A DNA stretch of 64,000 nucleotides, taken from contig ML210158.1 in assembly GCA_004369085.1 (NCBI GenBank), forward strand, positions 248,001 to 312,000, given 5' to 3'. The translations under genes and the position numbers were made by a program. Of the stretch, positions 13,901 through 25,463 are shown one piece after another; positions within the stretch are counted from its first letter, which is position 1; every line of letters starts with the position of its first letter. The notes beneath the pieces were generated by a model. It was given only the letters and a program-made list of their open reading frames with translations, was not told the origin of the DNA and did no database searches. Origin of the DNA: Coprinopsis marcescibilis (taxonomy: Eukaryota; Basidiomycota; Agaricomycetes; Agaricales; Psathyrellaceae).

Positions 13901-14406
13901 GGGACTTGAGGTTGGGTGTGGTGGCGGTGGTATTGGTAGTTTTGCGAGAGGGAGGCGAGCTGGGGATGCTCTTGTCCCAGCGCACGCCTGTCTTGTTACT
14001 TGAAGGTGCCTCTGCGCCATGATTAGCACTGTTTCCCTTGGATAGAGACTTGCTGGAGGCGGTGGTAGGAGCGGTGGAAGAGGTTGTGGAGGGTGCTGAT
14101 GTTGGACTTGAGTTGGGGATGGGGAAGAGCCCGACGAGGCGCTGGAGGACGGTGTGCTGGCCTGAGTGAAATGGGTTAGTTAGCATCCGTATCTCTTCAG
14201 TCTCGGGGTTCAGGTAGAAATACGTAGCAAAAGTCACTTCGGTCGTCGTGACTTGGTGGGAGGCAGCAAAGTTAAGGCTCGAACGCACCTTGTCGCGTTT
14301 TGATCACAACAGAGTCGTCAGGAACAGGGAACTCCAATGGAGGCGAAGGCGACGTATGGACATTACCAGCATGTGCTTCCTGCGTTGGAGTCGTCGCCAG
14401 AGACAT
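10969..14406 (-). CDS. Inositol polyphosphate 5-phosphatase
   Basis: Eleven exons join in frame to a 959-aa protein of the endonuclease/exonuclease/phosphatase fold that removes the 5-phosphate from phosphoinositides or inositol phosphates. Catalytic motifs appear in order: VRMITWNMHDSLP, SGQECPSSSG, GGRVGNKGGVGISI, FLNAHLAAHEGRV, FTFLCGDLNFRLD, RVPSWCDRILWK and the terminal GRSDHRPVMGTF. Two large low-complexity inserts (about 13250-13540 and 11780-12300) sit inside the catalytic domain. A third, Ser/Pro-rich, lies between CDRILW and SDHRPV. No Sac1, SH2 or WD region is visible. The first intron (14252-14288) is only 37 nt; it restores the frame into VTTTEVTFATYFY. The yeast or human orthologue is not certain. 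Confidence 0.9.
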
Positions 14407-14951
14407 GCCTTATGGAGCGAGTTGCCACGACGGTCGACGGATTCGGAGGGTGTCAGACGTTCGTTTCTGATTCTTAGCGCCGCTGGACAATTGTTTGCAA
14501 AACGTTGGTCATTAATTTCGGGTGGGCGTTCGGTAGCGGCACTAGTACTGGTGAATTAATGGCCTGGTGGTGATAGATAAGTTTGAGTTGGTTGTGTGTG
14601 GGCGGTTGGCGATCGTGACAGGGTCTTGAATGTTCAGCAGCGAGTGGACTAAAGCGGTAGATTAACGGCCTGCGTAAAGCGTAAAGGGAATGATTATAGG
14701 GGGCAAGTATCGGAGTGGGGATGGTCGGAGAACATGAAGGTGTAGAGGAAAGACGGATGGTTCATTACATCTGCCATAAAAAGTTCATCCATGGAAACGC
14801 TGAACTGGCCATCATTTATCACTAAATCACTTGCGCGCCCAGAGGTCGTAGCGCACACACAAATGCCATGTAAATGACTTGTGTTTGTATAATGCAAATT
14901 TACATTAGTGTTACAGTAGAGTAGATACAACAAGATATTCGTTTTGTCCAG
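14407..14951. other. Intergenic
   Basis: 545 bp between the 5-phosphatase start and the GMC gene stop, both on the minus strand. Nothing else supported. Confidence 0.5.
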
Positions 14952-17343
14952 TTACTTGGAGCTATATTCCGCCTTCATCTCATCAGCTAGCTTTTCGGCG
15001 ATCGCAAAGCATCCTCCAGCCTATTGGGAATAACATTCAGTAAGATCTTCATTCTCCGGAAAACACGCACGTCACAACTCACCGTATGTCCAGAAATGAT
15101 ACGCGGGAACACACTTGCATCGCAAACCCTCAGAGCTTGGATTCCATATATCCTCAGCTTGGTGTCAACAACACCGCCCTGGTCTGAAGGGGCCATACGG
15201 CACGTAGTGGTGGGGTGATAGACGGTTTCAACGCGTTCCCGCACAAGCTCTTCCAACTCCTCGTCGGATTTGAGGTGCGTAGCGTGGTCGAGGTCGCCGC
15301 GGGTGAAGCTGGCGTCGAGGTCGGATGCGAGGGGCTCACTTTGTGCAATCCTGAGCATGAGTTTGACGCCCCGCACCAGTTTCAGGAGGTCTTCACGCGT
15401 GGAGAGATAGCTAAAGGAGGTGAGTGGATGGCAACGCGCCAAAGTGGGTCACATACTTGGGATTGACGCTAGGCTGTACAAATGGATTTGCGGATTTGAG
15501 GAGGACTTGACCGGTGCTAGTTGGGCTGAAATACACAAATAGTTAAATGTCAGCGATAAATGAGATAATAAGCAGGAGATGACGTACCGGACCAAGTAGC
15601 AATGCAAAGCGTAGGTGTGCACGTCGAACATGATCTTCCCGTGCTCCTTGTAGGCAAATGGCGTGCTGAAGATCTCGAGGTCGGGGCTCTCCTGTGCAGA
15701 GGTACTGTCGACAAGTTTCTCGGGATATTGATTGGTTGGGAAGAGTACGGGGTCGTCGGAGCGCACAAATGCCGCCGATTCACCAAACTAGAGGAGATGA
15801 GCTGAGGTTCAGTTTGCAAAGAGGTACACTTACGTTCATAGCCATAGGTCCGCCAGTTTTCAGGACACTGTACTGGTAAATGGCACTTATAAGCTGCTTA
15901 ACGTCGTGTAGGCTCTTGGGCTTCAAGAACTTGCTGCTCCGGTCGTGACTATCCTTAAAGTACACATCGATAACCGGATGGTCAACGAGGTTCTGCCCCA
16001 CATTCGGGGCATTCTTGATCAGGGGTATGCCGAATTGCTTGAGATGCGTGGAGGGGCCGACGCCGGAGAGCATGAGCAGGTGTGGGGTGTGGACCGCGCC
16101 GCCGCTGAGGACAATATCGCGTTTCGCGATTACCTTGTAACGTTTGCCATTAGCCGACTTTGCAAACTCGACACCGATGGCGCGCGGGTGGGAGGGAGAG
16201 CCGAGGGATGTGGTGTCGAAGAGGATGCGGGTCGCGGTTGCGTTGATTACGACTGTGAGATTTGGACGGGCGAGGACCTCCGGGGTGAGGTAGGCAGTTT
16301 CTGATGAGACGCGTTGGTATTTGCTGGAGACGTATGTCACTGTGGATATGATCAGACAAGATATTTATCAATGGGTTATGAAGACCCACTGATACGGCTG
16401 ACGCCCAGAGTCCCGTTTGCTCCATTGAAGTCGGGTGTGAAGGGAATGCCCACCGCGACGCAGGCCTGAATGAAGGACTTGCTGGGGGGTGTGATTGTGT
16501 TGTAGTAGCCAACGTCCACAGGCCCTGATGTTCCTTTATGAGCGAGATCGACGAGGGGGTAGTCGGGGTGCGGGTTGAAACGCTCGAACTTTTTGAAATA
16601 TGGGGAAAAGTTCTTCCAAGCAAAGGAGCTGTCGTTGTTTAGCTGAGCCCATTCGTCAAAGTCGCCTGGAGCTCCATATTGTGCCCTAGGGAGAGTTAAT
16701 ATGGAAACCGAAGAAGAGCGAGAGAATGTACATTTGCGCATTGATGGATGAGCAGCCTCCGAGCATTTTTGCACGAGGCCAGAATCTCTGTTGGCCTTTG
16801 GCGGAGGTTTGGGGCTCGGTCTTGAGCTGGTGGACGTGTTTGCTCCAAAAGAGGCCTCCGAAGCCTGCTGGCATGCGAGATCGAGGGAGGGATGCACCAC
16901 TGCCAAAAAATCAGTAATTCATACGGGAAAATAACGCATGGAACGTACCTGACACCAGCCTCCAGCAACAATACCTTGAGTCCTTCCTGCTCGGAGAGAC
17001 GTGCAGCTAGTGCACACCCGCTCGTTCCGCCTCCAACGACGATTACATCGTACTCCCATTCTTTCTCCGTCAATGCACCATGGCTACGGGAATCATCAAT
17101 TGCAGTTCCGAGGGTATCTGCATCTACGTATGTGCCTGCGCCGCCTTTTACTTTGACTCTTTGTGATGCTTTGAGGGCTGTTTTGCGGCGGAGGATGAGG
17201 TTGATGAGAAGGGTGAGGGTTGCGCTGGATGCCAAGAGCGCTCGGGTAGTGGGTGAAAGGGCGTCGACGACGGGAATGCCAGTTGGGTGGGTCGTCACCA
17301 GCGAATGCAGCTTTGTGAGGAGGAGGATAAGGGCAGACGACAT
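14952..17343 (-). CDS. GMC-family FAD oxidoreductase, N-terminally membrane-anchored
   Basis: Glucose-methanol-choline family flavoenzyme; it oxidises an alcohol or sugar and passes electrons to O2 or a quinone. Eight exons. The FAD Rossmann motif is DVIVVGGGTSGCALAARLSE, GMC signature 1 is RAKMLGGCSSIN, and signature 2 is GAVHTPHLLMLSGVG. The active-site pair corresponds to the His in VYHPTTTCRM and the His in RIISGHTAGGCFA. About 80 residues precede the FAD domain and include a hydrophobic stretch (LLASSATLTLLINLIL) that looks like a membrane anchor rather than a cleavable signal peptide. The substrate cannot be told from sequence; secreted aryl-alcohol or pyranose oxidases normally have a signal peptide, so an intracellular or membrane role is more likely. 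Confidence 0.9.
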
Positions 17344-17711
17344 CCTGGCAGCTGGGAGCCAGTAAGAAGCTGCTTCTGGTATTTATCCATACATATTTCG
17401 GCATCAAAGTGTAAAGTTTCCGTGTTTCCAGCGGCGGCCGCCAGCCAATGATCAATCTGACCACTGCGACATCATGCCTGGTTGTCAGTTGACTGAGCTG
17501 GAGGTGGTCATGGGACGCCCAATATCATATGGACCACTGAGCTCGAGTCTAGAGTGTCTGCTGGCATATGAATCTGACCTATGTCCTCAGTTCTGCGTCG
17601 CGGACAATGGCAAATTACAATTGCTTGGCGCGTCGCGGTATTTGTCCCTGTTATTTGGGGCGGTGACAGGCGTGTCTGGACAACGTGACAGGCTGTCTTG
17701 TCCTCTCCCTC
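17344..17711. promoter_or_regulatory. Divergent intergenic region, GMC gene / coiled-coil gene
   Basis: 368 bp between the two start codons. No TATA box recognised. The start of the plus-strand gene could also be the upstream in-frame ATG at 17685. Confidence 0.45.
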
Positions 17712-20700
17712 ATGGTTCCCCCGTCCACCAAAAAACGGCCACGGCCAATTCAGAGACAGAAATCCGGAATTCTAACAGGAGTATTCTCTTTTGTGTCCCA
17801 GGAGCTCCATAATTTTGTGGCAAATGCAACTGGCTCAGCCCAGGACGAGGTCAGTCACTTTTTCCACTGTGCAACGCTCTAAATGAACGCGTCCATCTGC
17901 AGGACGGCGACGATGCTGTCTCCAATTCGTCCTGTGAATCAGAACAGAGCCAGGGTGAAGAAGAAGAAGAGGATGAGCATCCACAGACTCCCACTAGGCG
18001 ATCTCGTTCTTCACGACGTCGCTCACCGTCTCCGTTGGTCGTCCAAAAACGCTCGCGTCGTAATTCCAAGCAGCAAAAACCAGCCCCAGACAACCCTCCT
18101 GCACCTTCAGAGCCATCTACATCACGCCCAAAGCCCATTCTCTCTCGAAAGCGTTCCCAATCCGTCATGCCCGGCGCACTCTTCCCTGTCTCTCCCTCAC
18201 CCGACGCAGACGACGACACCAGCGATACCAGTCCTTCCAAACAACGTCATGTCCGATTTGACGGCACCTCTCCCTCAAACCCTGTTGATTTGACTGACGA
18301 CGAGCCTGGCCCATCACAGCGCAGGAAGATTTCTTCAACGCCGACCAAGGTCCAAGCGCAGCCTATCACCAATTGTTCACCGTCTATACGAACTGCAGTA
18401 TCGCGTTTCAAGACGAAGGAGGCGGATTCATCATTGTTGCTGCCGAAATCACCCAGTGTCTCAAATTCTAGTCCCCCGCGACCGCCACCCTCTCCCAGCG
18501 CAAAGGCCAAAGGCAAGGCCCCTGTGCGTTCCCGACCCGACCCGTTCTCATTCGAGGAGCACGAATCCGAGCCTATCAGGAAGCGACCGCGAGAGGAAGA
18601 TATCTCTCTCGATGATCAAGATAAACGTAGGATTAGGGCATTGGAGGAAGAGGTTGAGCAACTTCGGCGAGAGGTACGTGCGCTCTGTATCCACAGATAT
18701 TGCAAAATTTATTGATCCATCACAAACGATTCTAGCTTGCGGCGAGTCGGAAACCTACAACATCTTTCTCAAACTCGAGTTTCCTTGGACCTCCGCCTCC
18801 GCCACCACCTCCACCACCTCCGCCACCCACAAGCAACATTATCCGTGTACCAAGTACTATCACAGGCGACGCCTCACCCATTTTCCAAAGCGCACGGGCC
18901 AGCTTGAAGCATGCAGGTACACCCAAGGAGAAACCTATAATCCGAATGGGTCTACCAATCGTTGGCTTCCCTCCTGACAAAATGGCCGCATTCTTGAACG
19001 AGCTCAAGACAGTCCGTTTGAGAAAGATCTCCGACAAGAGTTTCTCGAGTGAGGGAGATTTGACCCTGAGGAGGGAGTCTACATCTTTTTGGCGCGAGGG
19101 CAATTCGGAAATTGTTAGCGCCAAGATCGGGGAGAAGAGGAAGCGGGGAAGGGCGGAGCATGAGGACGAGGGCGAGGATGTGTCGCAGATGCTGGAAAGG
19201 CTGAAGAAGAGAAGGTCGTTACTTGGTCCCTTGGCGTCCAGGTCGAATGCGGGCGCGGGTTCGGCGAACTCAAGCATGGAGTCGACTTCGAGCTCTAGTT
19301 CGTCGAGATTGAACCGGAATGCCTCGTCATCTTTCGAGTCGAATACCTCTACGACTTCGATTACCTCGGTTCCTTCTGGCTCTGGTTCTTCGTCCAGGAA
19401 TTTATCGCTGCCTCGCAGAGAGCTTCAACCGCACGCCTCATCCTCAGGCATTGCCCCGACATCCACTCCAGCTCTCGCATTGCCTTTGACATCGGCACAG
19501 AGGTCTCATGCGTCGATTAGGGACTGGAGGACTACGACCACTCTGCCACACCCCGAAGCCCCCACACCATCTCTCTGCTCAGACCAAGATGGAGAAAAGG
19601 AACAAGAGGAGAGTGTGCCAAGGACACCGCCTCTTCATCAACGCGAGCTGCTAAGCGCGTTTGGGGATGATAGATCGAGTGAGCCATTTGTGACGTATGA
19701 AGTCAAGTTGAGAATTCCCCCGGAAGAAGATGAACATTGTGATCACGAAGTGGAGATTAGTCGGGACGATCTGAGCTTTGATACAGATGGTGTTGAGCTC
19801 GGGAACGCGGACAAGGGCAAAGGCAAAGCAAAGGCGGTGAGGACTCGGGGAAGCGGCGTTCGCATTACTGGAATTAGACGCGAGGACAGTGATCTCAACA
19901 GCAGTGAGGAGCAAAAACGTGCTTCTTTGTATCGCCGAAAAAGTCCGGAACGCCAGCAACAGGCATCAAACAGCCCTGAATATCAACAAGCGACACCGAG
20001 TCCTGAGCCTGAACGGCAACAATCGCGAAGCCCTCAACCCCGTTCACAACCTCTACAGCAGCAGCCACAACACACGAGGCCGAAAAGTCCTGCACAGCGT
20101 TTGGCGTCTAATCTGTTTAATCAGAAGAGGGTTCCCCAGAGTCCGTTGCCGGATTCGCCTAGTCGGGATAGGCCCCGGCCTCCTGCAAGGAAAGCGAGTG
20201 GGAGTGGAAGACATTCGAGTTTGGGTAGTGGTGGAAGGTTGAAACCCCCTGTTCCCTCATCTGTTCATACACATTTGTCGGATGATGAAGTGCACGGATT
20301 TGGGTCGTTTAGCTTCAGTGGGGCTTATGGTGGGGAAGATGAGGAGGAAGAGGAAGAAGAGCTGCCGTTGTCATTCCCGCTTAGGCGGAGTGCGAGTATG
20401 ACAATGGAGAGGGCGCCTATGACTACTTCTATGCTTGGACGTGCCAAGACTGGCACTCCCCATCCAAAGGCAAAGAGGGCGAGTGGGCTTGGGAATAGAA
20501 GCGGGAGTTTGGATAATGGGGATGCTTCATACCGGAATGAAGGTGGAAGCGGAAACGAGGCTTCTGCAAACACGAGTGGGATCGGGATACGCAAGGGAAC
20601 GTCCGCTGGGGTCCCTAGTGTGTCTACGAATGGGATAAGCAAACCTGCCAGGGGCGTGTCTGGTATTCCTGTGAGGAGTGGGAGCGTTAGTATGAGAGAG

Positions 20701-21231
20701 AGGCAGAGAGGGCGGGCGAGTGTGGGTGCGAATACGAGTGTTTTGTCTGCGAATAGGAGCGGAATCCAGAGTGCGAATACATCCGTTAGTGTGTCTGCCA
20801 AGAGGGTGTTTGTTGTACCGCCACAACGGCCTGTGGCGGCGGCGTCTACTTCGAATTCGCGTGGTGTCGCGAGGAGACAGTCACAGACGCTGGAGGATGA
20901 ATTAAGGATGGCGATGCCTTTGCCGAGAAGGGTGCCGTTGATGACAGATGAAGAATTGGATGAGATGGAGCGGGAGATGGCGGGGATGGGGGAGAGTGAG
21001 CTGTATGATGGCTATGAACATGAACATGAAGGGGAGGGAGAGGTGTATGATCATCGCGATGAACCCCAGTTTGCGGAGATGGAGGGTGAGATTGACGAGG
21101 ATGAACTGGAAGGAGGCGTTTTCATTGCTGTGGGGAGTATGGAGCCCAAGGGCTTCCTTGCGCATGGAGGCGCGGGTGGGCCAGCTGTGTATATTGACCC
21201 GGGACCTCGGACGCCTGAGAGGTTCAGGTAG
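17712..21231 (+). CDS. Coiled-coil / poly-proline protein with WH2-like motif, hypothetical
   Basis: Three exons (17712-17849, 17903-18673, 18736-21231) give about 1,134 aa. In order: a conserved-looking N-terminus (GILTGVFSFVSQELHNFV), acidic and Ser/Arg-rich low complexity, a short coiled coil (RALEEEVEQLRRELAASR), a run of 13 prolines (18780-18830) and then the best-conserved block, GFPPDKMAAFLNELKTVRLRKI. The last block follows poly-proline as WH2 actin-binding motifs do in WASP/WIP proteins, but it is one residue shorter than the canonical WH2 spacing. The remaining ~800 residues are Ser/Pro/Arg-rich, with an acidic C-terminal patch. A cytoskeletal scaffold role is inference only. I chose the ATG at 17712 because MVPPSTKKRPRP looks like a natural start. 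Confidence 0.7.
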
Positions 21232-21912
21232 CATTTAGCTTTGCAATTTTTTTGCTTTCGTATGTAAAGTTTTTCTTCTTCTTTGATTAGTTCGAACAAT
21301 CTTGTTTTTTATAGCGTTTTCTAATCTACTCATGTATATCTTGTGCATCGTGTACACGTAGTGAAATTATTCGGGGCATCGTTCACTGCAATCATGTTTA
21401 CAGTGTTAGCATGGGGGAAGGCACAAGGCAAAGCGTGTTGCCTTGCAAGTTCCGAAGTATCAAGTCCGTCAGTCCCAGTCGAAACTGTAAATGGGTTTGT
21501 TACTGTAGGAGTTTCTTACACATCGGAGAGGCGGCGACCGTGGTTGCACCTGGGTGATTTTGAATGGGGTAAAGGGTAAGAAAGTAAAAACCTGAGGATA
21601 ATATCCGCCTCCATATATAGATGTTTAAATATGGCAGCAGCTGTATACTGTATACCGAGACGACAGAATCCCGGGGATGGGCCTGTAATTTCGTCAAGAC
21701 GAGAGTGCAATGAATCCGTGAAGCAGAAAAGTGTACATTGTACAAAGGAAAGCGTCCATGGAGAACAAAATAAAAGCATCCGATCCGGGCGTGCATGAGC
21801 GGGTAACGGAGAAGAGTATAAGCTCGGAGCTCGTAAGAGTTGTACGTTAAATGGTTCATTAAATAACTACAGTAAGAAAGACCGTCGTCGTTATATTTAT
21901 TATCGTCGTGCT
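21232..21912. other. Convergent intergenic region
   Basis: 681 bp between two gene ends (coiled-coil gene + and MARVEL-like gene -). AT-rich; it should hold both 3' UTRs and polyadenylation signals. No ORF supported. Confidence 0.5.
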
Positions 21913-23150
21913 TCAATGGTATCCGTAGTTGTCGTAGCTAGGTGGAGCGGCGGCTGGGACATTTCCGGGCGATGATTGTCGGGCTCCAGCGACGGATGCG
22001 CGTACTGCTGCGTAGGGGTCTGCGTACTGCATCGTCCGGCTTACACGAGGTCCTAGTTCAGGTTCGGGTAGGATGGGTGCTGTAGATGCCATGCGTGGAG
22101 GGGTACCGTAGTTGATGGGTGGAGGGTCGTAAGGCGTGTTCAGTCCTCCTCCTCCTCCTACTTGAGGTGGTGCACCGTAGCTGTTTCCGAAACCGGTAGG
22201 CGCGGGGTCGGAGAATGCACCATATGCGTCTATGCTTGGACGTCCTGCTGCGGGGATGTTGTTGCTAGCTGGGATGTGAGAAGAGTAACGGTTTGACGGT
22301 GAATCGTAGGGGTCTTGGGGAACGGATTCTTCGTCGTAGCGTTGGTTGTGCTGGGTCCTCACGGGGGAAGCGACGTGTGTGTAACCGTCCCCGTCTTCCT
22401 CGTCATCCTGGTCTTCAGACGGTTGCTGCGTCGGCCGGGCGAAGGGTGGATCACGGCGCTGGGTGAGCTTGCCTGACCTCCAAGCCAAGAATAGGAGAGT
22501 GGCGGACGCAGCCCATGCGACTGCGCAGAGTCGTGTTAGCTCACGTATCACAAAGCAGAGAGGTTTCAGATGGCTCACAGAAACCAAAGAGGAAGAAAAA
22601 GGATCCAGCCTTTTTGGTGTTGCACCAACCGAACAGGCCATTCTTGAATTCTTCGCCTTTCTCTTCAGCGCTTGGATCCTTTTCGGGGTCTTTGCATCCA
22701 GGTTGGGTGAATGATGAGATGATGGTGCTGAATCTGTGGTTATAAGAGTTGAGAAGACGCGCGAGTGGAGGAAAGGGGAAAGGGAGACTTGCGCGATAAT
22801 AAGGTTGAGGAGTACGCCTGTGCCAGTGAGGATGAAGCTCACGCGAACTTCTTTGAGAAGGCGTGCGGTCTGAACGAATTTATCGTATTTTTCGTATGCC
22901 ACGGGTACGAGGAGCATGAAGGATGAGAGGAGGATGGTGGCTATTGATGCAAAGATGGCGAAACCGCTGAGACCGGCTAGATAAACGCGGCTGTCAGTCG
23001 CAGCTACACGATGGGCAAGACATGGTACTTACAGGGACCAACGCCCCACTTTGCCTGGAAGCTTGCGACGGCTGCGAAGCAGCACATGGCAAGAAAGTTG
23101 AAAAATATCTGTGTTGCATGGGCGACGATTACTGGTTTGGAGACGATCAT
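21913..23150 (-). CDS. Four-helix MARVEL-like membrane protein
   Basis: Exon-joined protein starting IVSKPVIVAHATQIFFNF, with helices at FNFLAMCCFAAVASF, GFAIFASIATILLSSF, VSFILTGTGVLLNLII and FFFLFVAWAASATLLFLAW, then a long cytosolic Pro/Tyr/Asn/Gly-rich tail. Cysteines in the loop before helix 4 (TQPGC, GWCN) fit a MARVEL/tetraspan arrangement seen in fungal plasma-membrane domain proteins. The second intron (22734-22792) is read as a GC-AG intron. With its GC donor the frame runs IIAFSTIISSF; with the GT one base downstream of the adjacent AA the frame is lost. The ATG at 23150 sits right after a good acceptor (ttgtag), so an upstream coding exon is possible (see 23147-23698). Confidence 0.7.
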
Positions 23151-23698
23151 CTACAAGAATGAACTGGGTTAGCCTTCTGTTCAAATCCTGGGCGAGCGTA
23201 TGAACCCATAGCCAGGTAATCCACACAACAGGAATGACAAGCAACAGAGCCAAACCCTTTTCGTTCTCGTTCGCCATGTATTCGAGATATCGGCTGGCAG
23301 CTGGACATTCGAGTATTTGTCCGACAGGCCGCTTTGAAACGAGAAACAAAACAGCGCGAAAAACTTGAACATACATTATCGTCGAACGGAACCATACCGT
23401 GTCCTCCATTTCCGATACCTCCAGCAAGCGTGGTGGATGGGTGTGAGGTGGACTTTGGGGGCGCTAACTTGTGAAAGAGATCTGATATTCGATCCATTTT
23501 GCGAATGGAAGATGGGGATGCTGTATATCTCTGGATGAAGGGAGGAAGGAGGATGGATGCCAACCGTTCACGTTCATTTCCAATATCAGGGAAACACAAC
23601 TCCGCAGCGTCACGTGCATTTACAGCTTGCAGCGCCTTTGTAGCGACAAGTCCGCGTAGGACCGCTTGGAAAGGCACTGCCGACGCATCGCTCTTCAA
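23147..23698 (-). CDS. Uncertain upstream ORF or extra exons of the MARVEL-like gene
   Basis: An open frame begins MKSDASAVPFQAVLRGL and looks protein-like through PFDDN (about 23375). Beyond that it runs into probable intron sequence. A different frame at about 23200-23290 encodes YMANENEKGLALLLVIPVV, which looks like a transmembrane helix. A 55-nt candidate intron from its end (donor gttcat) reaches the acceptor just before 23150 in frame. This may therefore be a separate short gene or 5' exons of the MARVEL-like gene. I cannot decide from sequence alone. Confidence 0.3.
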   Translation of the reverse strand: MKSDASAVPFQAVLRGLVATKALQAVNARDAAELCFPDIGNERERLASILLPPFIQRYTASPSSIRKMDRISDLFHKLAPPKSTSHPSTTLAGGIGNGGHGMVPFDDNVCSSFSRCFVSRFKAACRTNTRMSSCQPISRIHGERERKGFGSVACHSCCVDYLAMGSYARPGFEQKANPVHSCR

Positions 23699-23847
23699 AA
23701 TGTGGTATTAGGCTATTAAAAAGCAATGTCCAGTACTGAATCGAGAAACGACAGGCAACGTTTGAATGCTGGATTCAATGATAATGTCCGAGTCCTAATG
23801 GGACAGACAAGAAATAGTAAAAAGACTCTAATCGGTAACCATCATCA

Positions 23848-25021
23848 TCATCGTGGGCCATATGTCTGAGCAGCGGGGTTGTAGGCCGCGTTGTACATAA
23901 CGTTAGGCCCTGGCGACGCCGCCCTTGCTCCGAATGCAGCTGCTGGTCCAGGGCTCTGGCGACCGGCATCGAACTGTTGGTTGTAAACTGGGGCTCCAGT
24001 GTCGTAGGCCTGCATTGGCCCTGGGCTTTGCCTTCCATAAGCCATCTGAGGAGCTGCGCCTTGTGCATGAATTTGGTTCATGGGTATAGCGTCTCCATGA
24101 TTCCAATCTGATCCATTGTCTTGAATTGGACCTCGGTAGGGATCGTAATATCCAGTAGGCGCAGTAGGATCGTCTCTGTATGGCTGGTTGGGGTTCATAT
24201 GCGGCAAGGGCGGTACAGCATAAGGGTCATTGCTCCCGGCATGGAAATCGGGAGTGGAGTAGTTGGAAGAGTTTACCCTTGACAGCGAAACCTCTGAACC
24301 TGTGTCGAAACCAGCTCGACCGGTATTGTGGACAGGGAGAGGGTGTGAATCTGCAGCTGCACCATGCGAGTTTAGATCGGGCCACTTGATGGGTTCGTCT
24401 TGAGAAGAGTTGTTAGCAACGATGGGGGTGTCAGTTGGGATCAAGAGACGTACTATCATCAAAGGCGGCAGCATTTTTGCGGGTAAACTTCCAGACGAAG
24501 AAAGCGATGATACCAATCACTGCGAGACCGCCTGCGACGGACATGCCTACGATTGAGCCGGTGCTCAGACCTTCTGTTGGGGCAACAGACTCTGTCTGCC
24601 TTGGAGCGGGATTGCTGGCGGAAGGAGTGAAGGACCTGGATCTGGTAACAAAGACATCGACTGTGGACTGTGGGTTGTTGTCGCCCTGGACAGGGGGACT
24701 TGTGACACCTGTATTTGGCCTTTCTGGGTCCTGACTTGGTTCGGGGTCGTTGGGGGTAGGTTCTGGATCTGGTTCCGGGTCGTTTGAAGGAGATGGTGGG
24801 TCAGGCGTGGGCCTAGGAGATCCAGAAGGTGGTGGAACGACTGGAGTAGATGGGTCGGGAGTAGGAGCAGGAGGCAAAGATACACCTCCAGATTCTGGGC
24901 CAGTTGGACGACCGCCTCCTCCCTGTTCACCAGAAGGATCCTGACGACGATAATTGCTTGCCACCACTTGGGTGACGAGCAAAGCAAACAGAAACGAGCG
25001 CAACGAGCCGCGTACGAGCAT
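23848..25021 (-). CDS. Single-pass cell-surface protein, WSC/Mid2-like architecture
   Basis: Two exons separated by a 55-nt intron (24399-24453). A signal peptide (MLVRGSLRSFLFALLVTQVVAS) is followed by a Pro/Ser/Thr/Asp-rich ectodomain of about 120 residues with repeated PEP/PDP/PNDPEP units, which is likely O-glycosylated. One transmembrane helix (GSIVGMSVAGGLAVIGIIAFFVW) is followed by a KFTRK stop-transfer motif. The cytosolic tail of about 190 residues is rich in Tyr, Gln, Gly and Pro with repeated GRQSPGP units. This layout matches fungal cell-wall stress sensors and related surface proteins, but there is no Cys-rich WSC domain. The sensor role is inference. The gene is divergent from the zinc-finger gene. 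Confidence 0.75.
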
Positions 25022-25463
25022 TCTAGATAAAATGAGGGACTTGGGGTAGAGCTAAAGGAGCATCCAGGCCGTTGGCGTCGTTGTAGTGGTCGTCGTTGGA
25101 GACAAGAATCGCTGCTGATGTGGTCACAAGTGGTCCTGTGGCTGTGTCCGGCCTGTTCTGCCTGTTCTGCCTGTACAGCCATTGAATCCCATTCACACCG
25201 TTGTACTGCCTCGCTACCTTCTCGGAAGTCTTCTCTATTTTCTCGGAATACCTGAATAGAACGTGCTGAAGCGCTCAGATCTCGTTTGGTGGCTGCAACA
25301 TATCCCGTATCATTTAGCGCCTGCCTCGCTCTCTCCGCAGTGCTCGGAATCTGCATAGCCTCGCCATTAACAGCAAGAGGGCTGTTCCAAGTCACGCATG
25401 GCGCGTGCTATATAACCTCTGTCTTTCTTAACATCCCGCACCACTCACTTCTTTCTCTCTCAA
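25022..25463. promoter_or_regulatory. Divergent promoter, surface protein / zinc-finger gene
   Basis: 442 bp between the start codons. A possible TATA-like element (gctatataacc, about 25410) lies about 55 bp upstream of the + strand ATG. No other element recognised. Confidence 0.45.

Noticed and set aside
20325..20826. Minus-strand ORFs of 99-158 codons inside the coiled-coil gene
   Set aside because: Mirror frames of Ser/Gly-rich coding sequence; common in low-complexity GC-rich exons.
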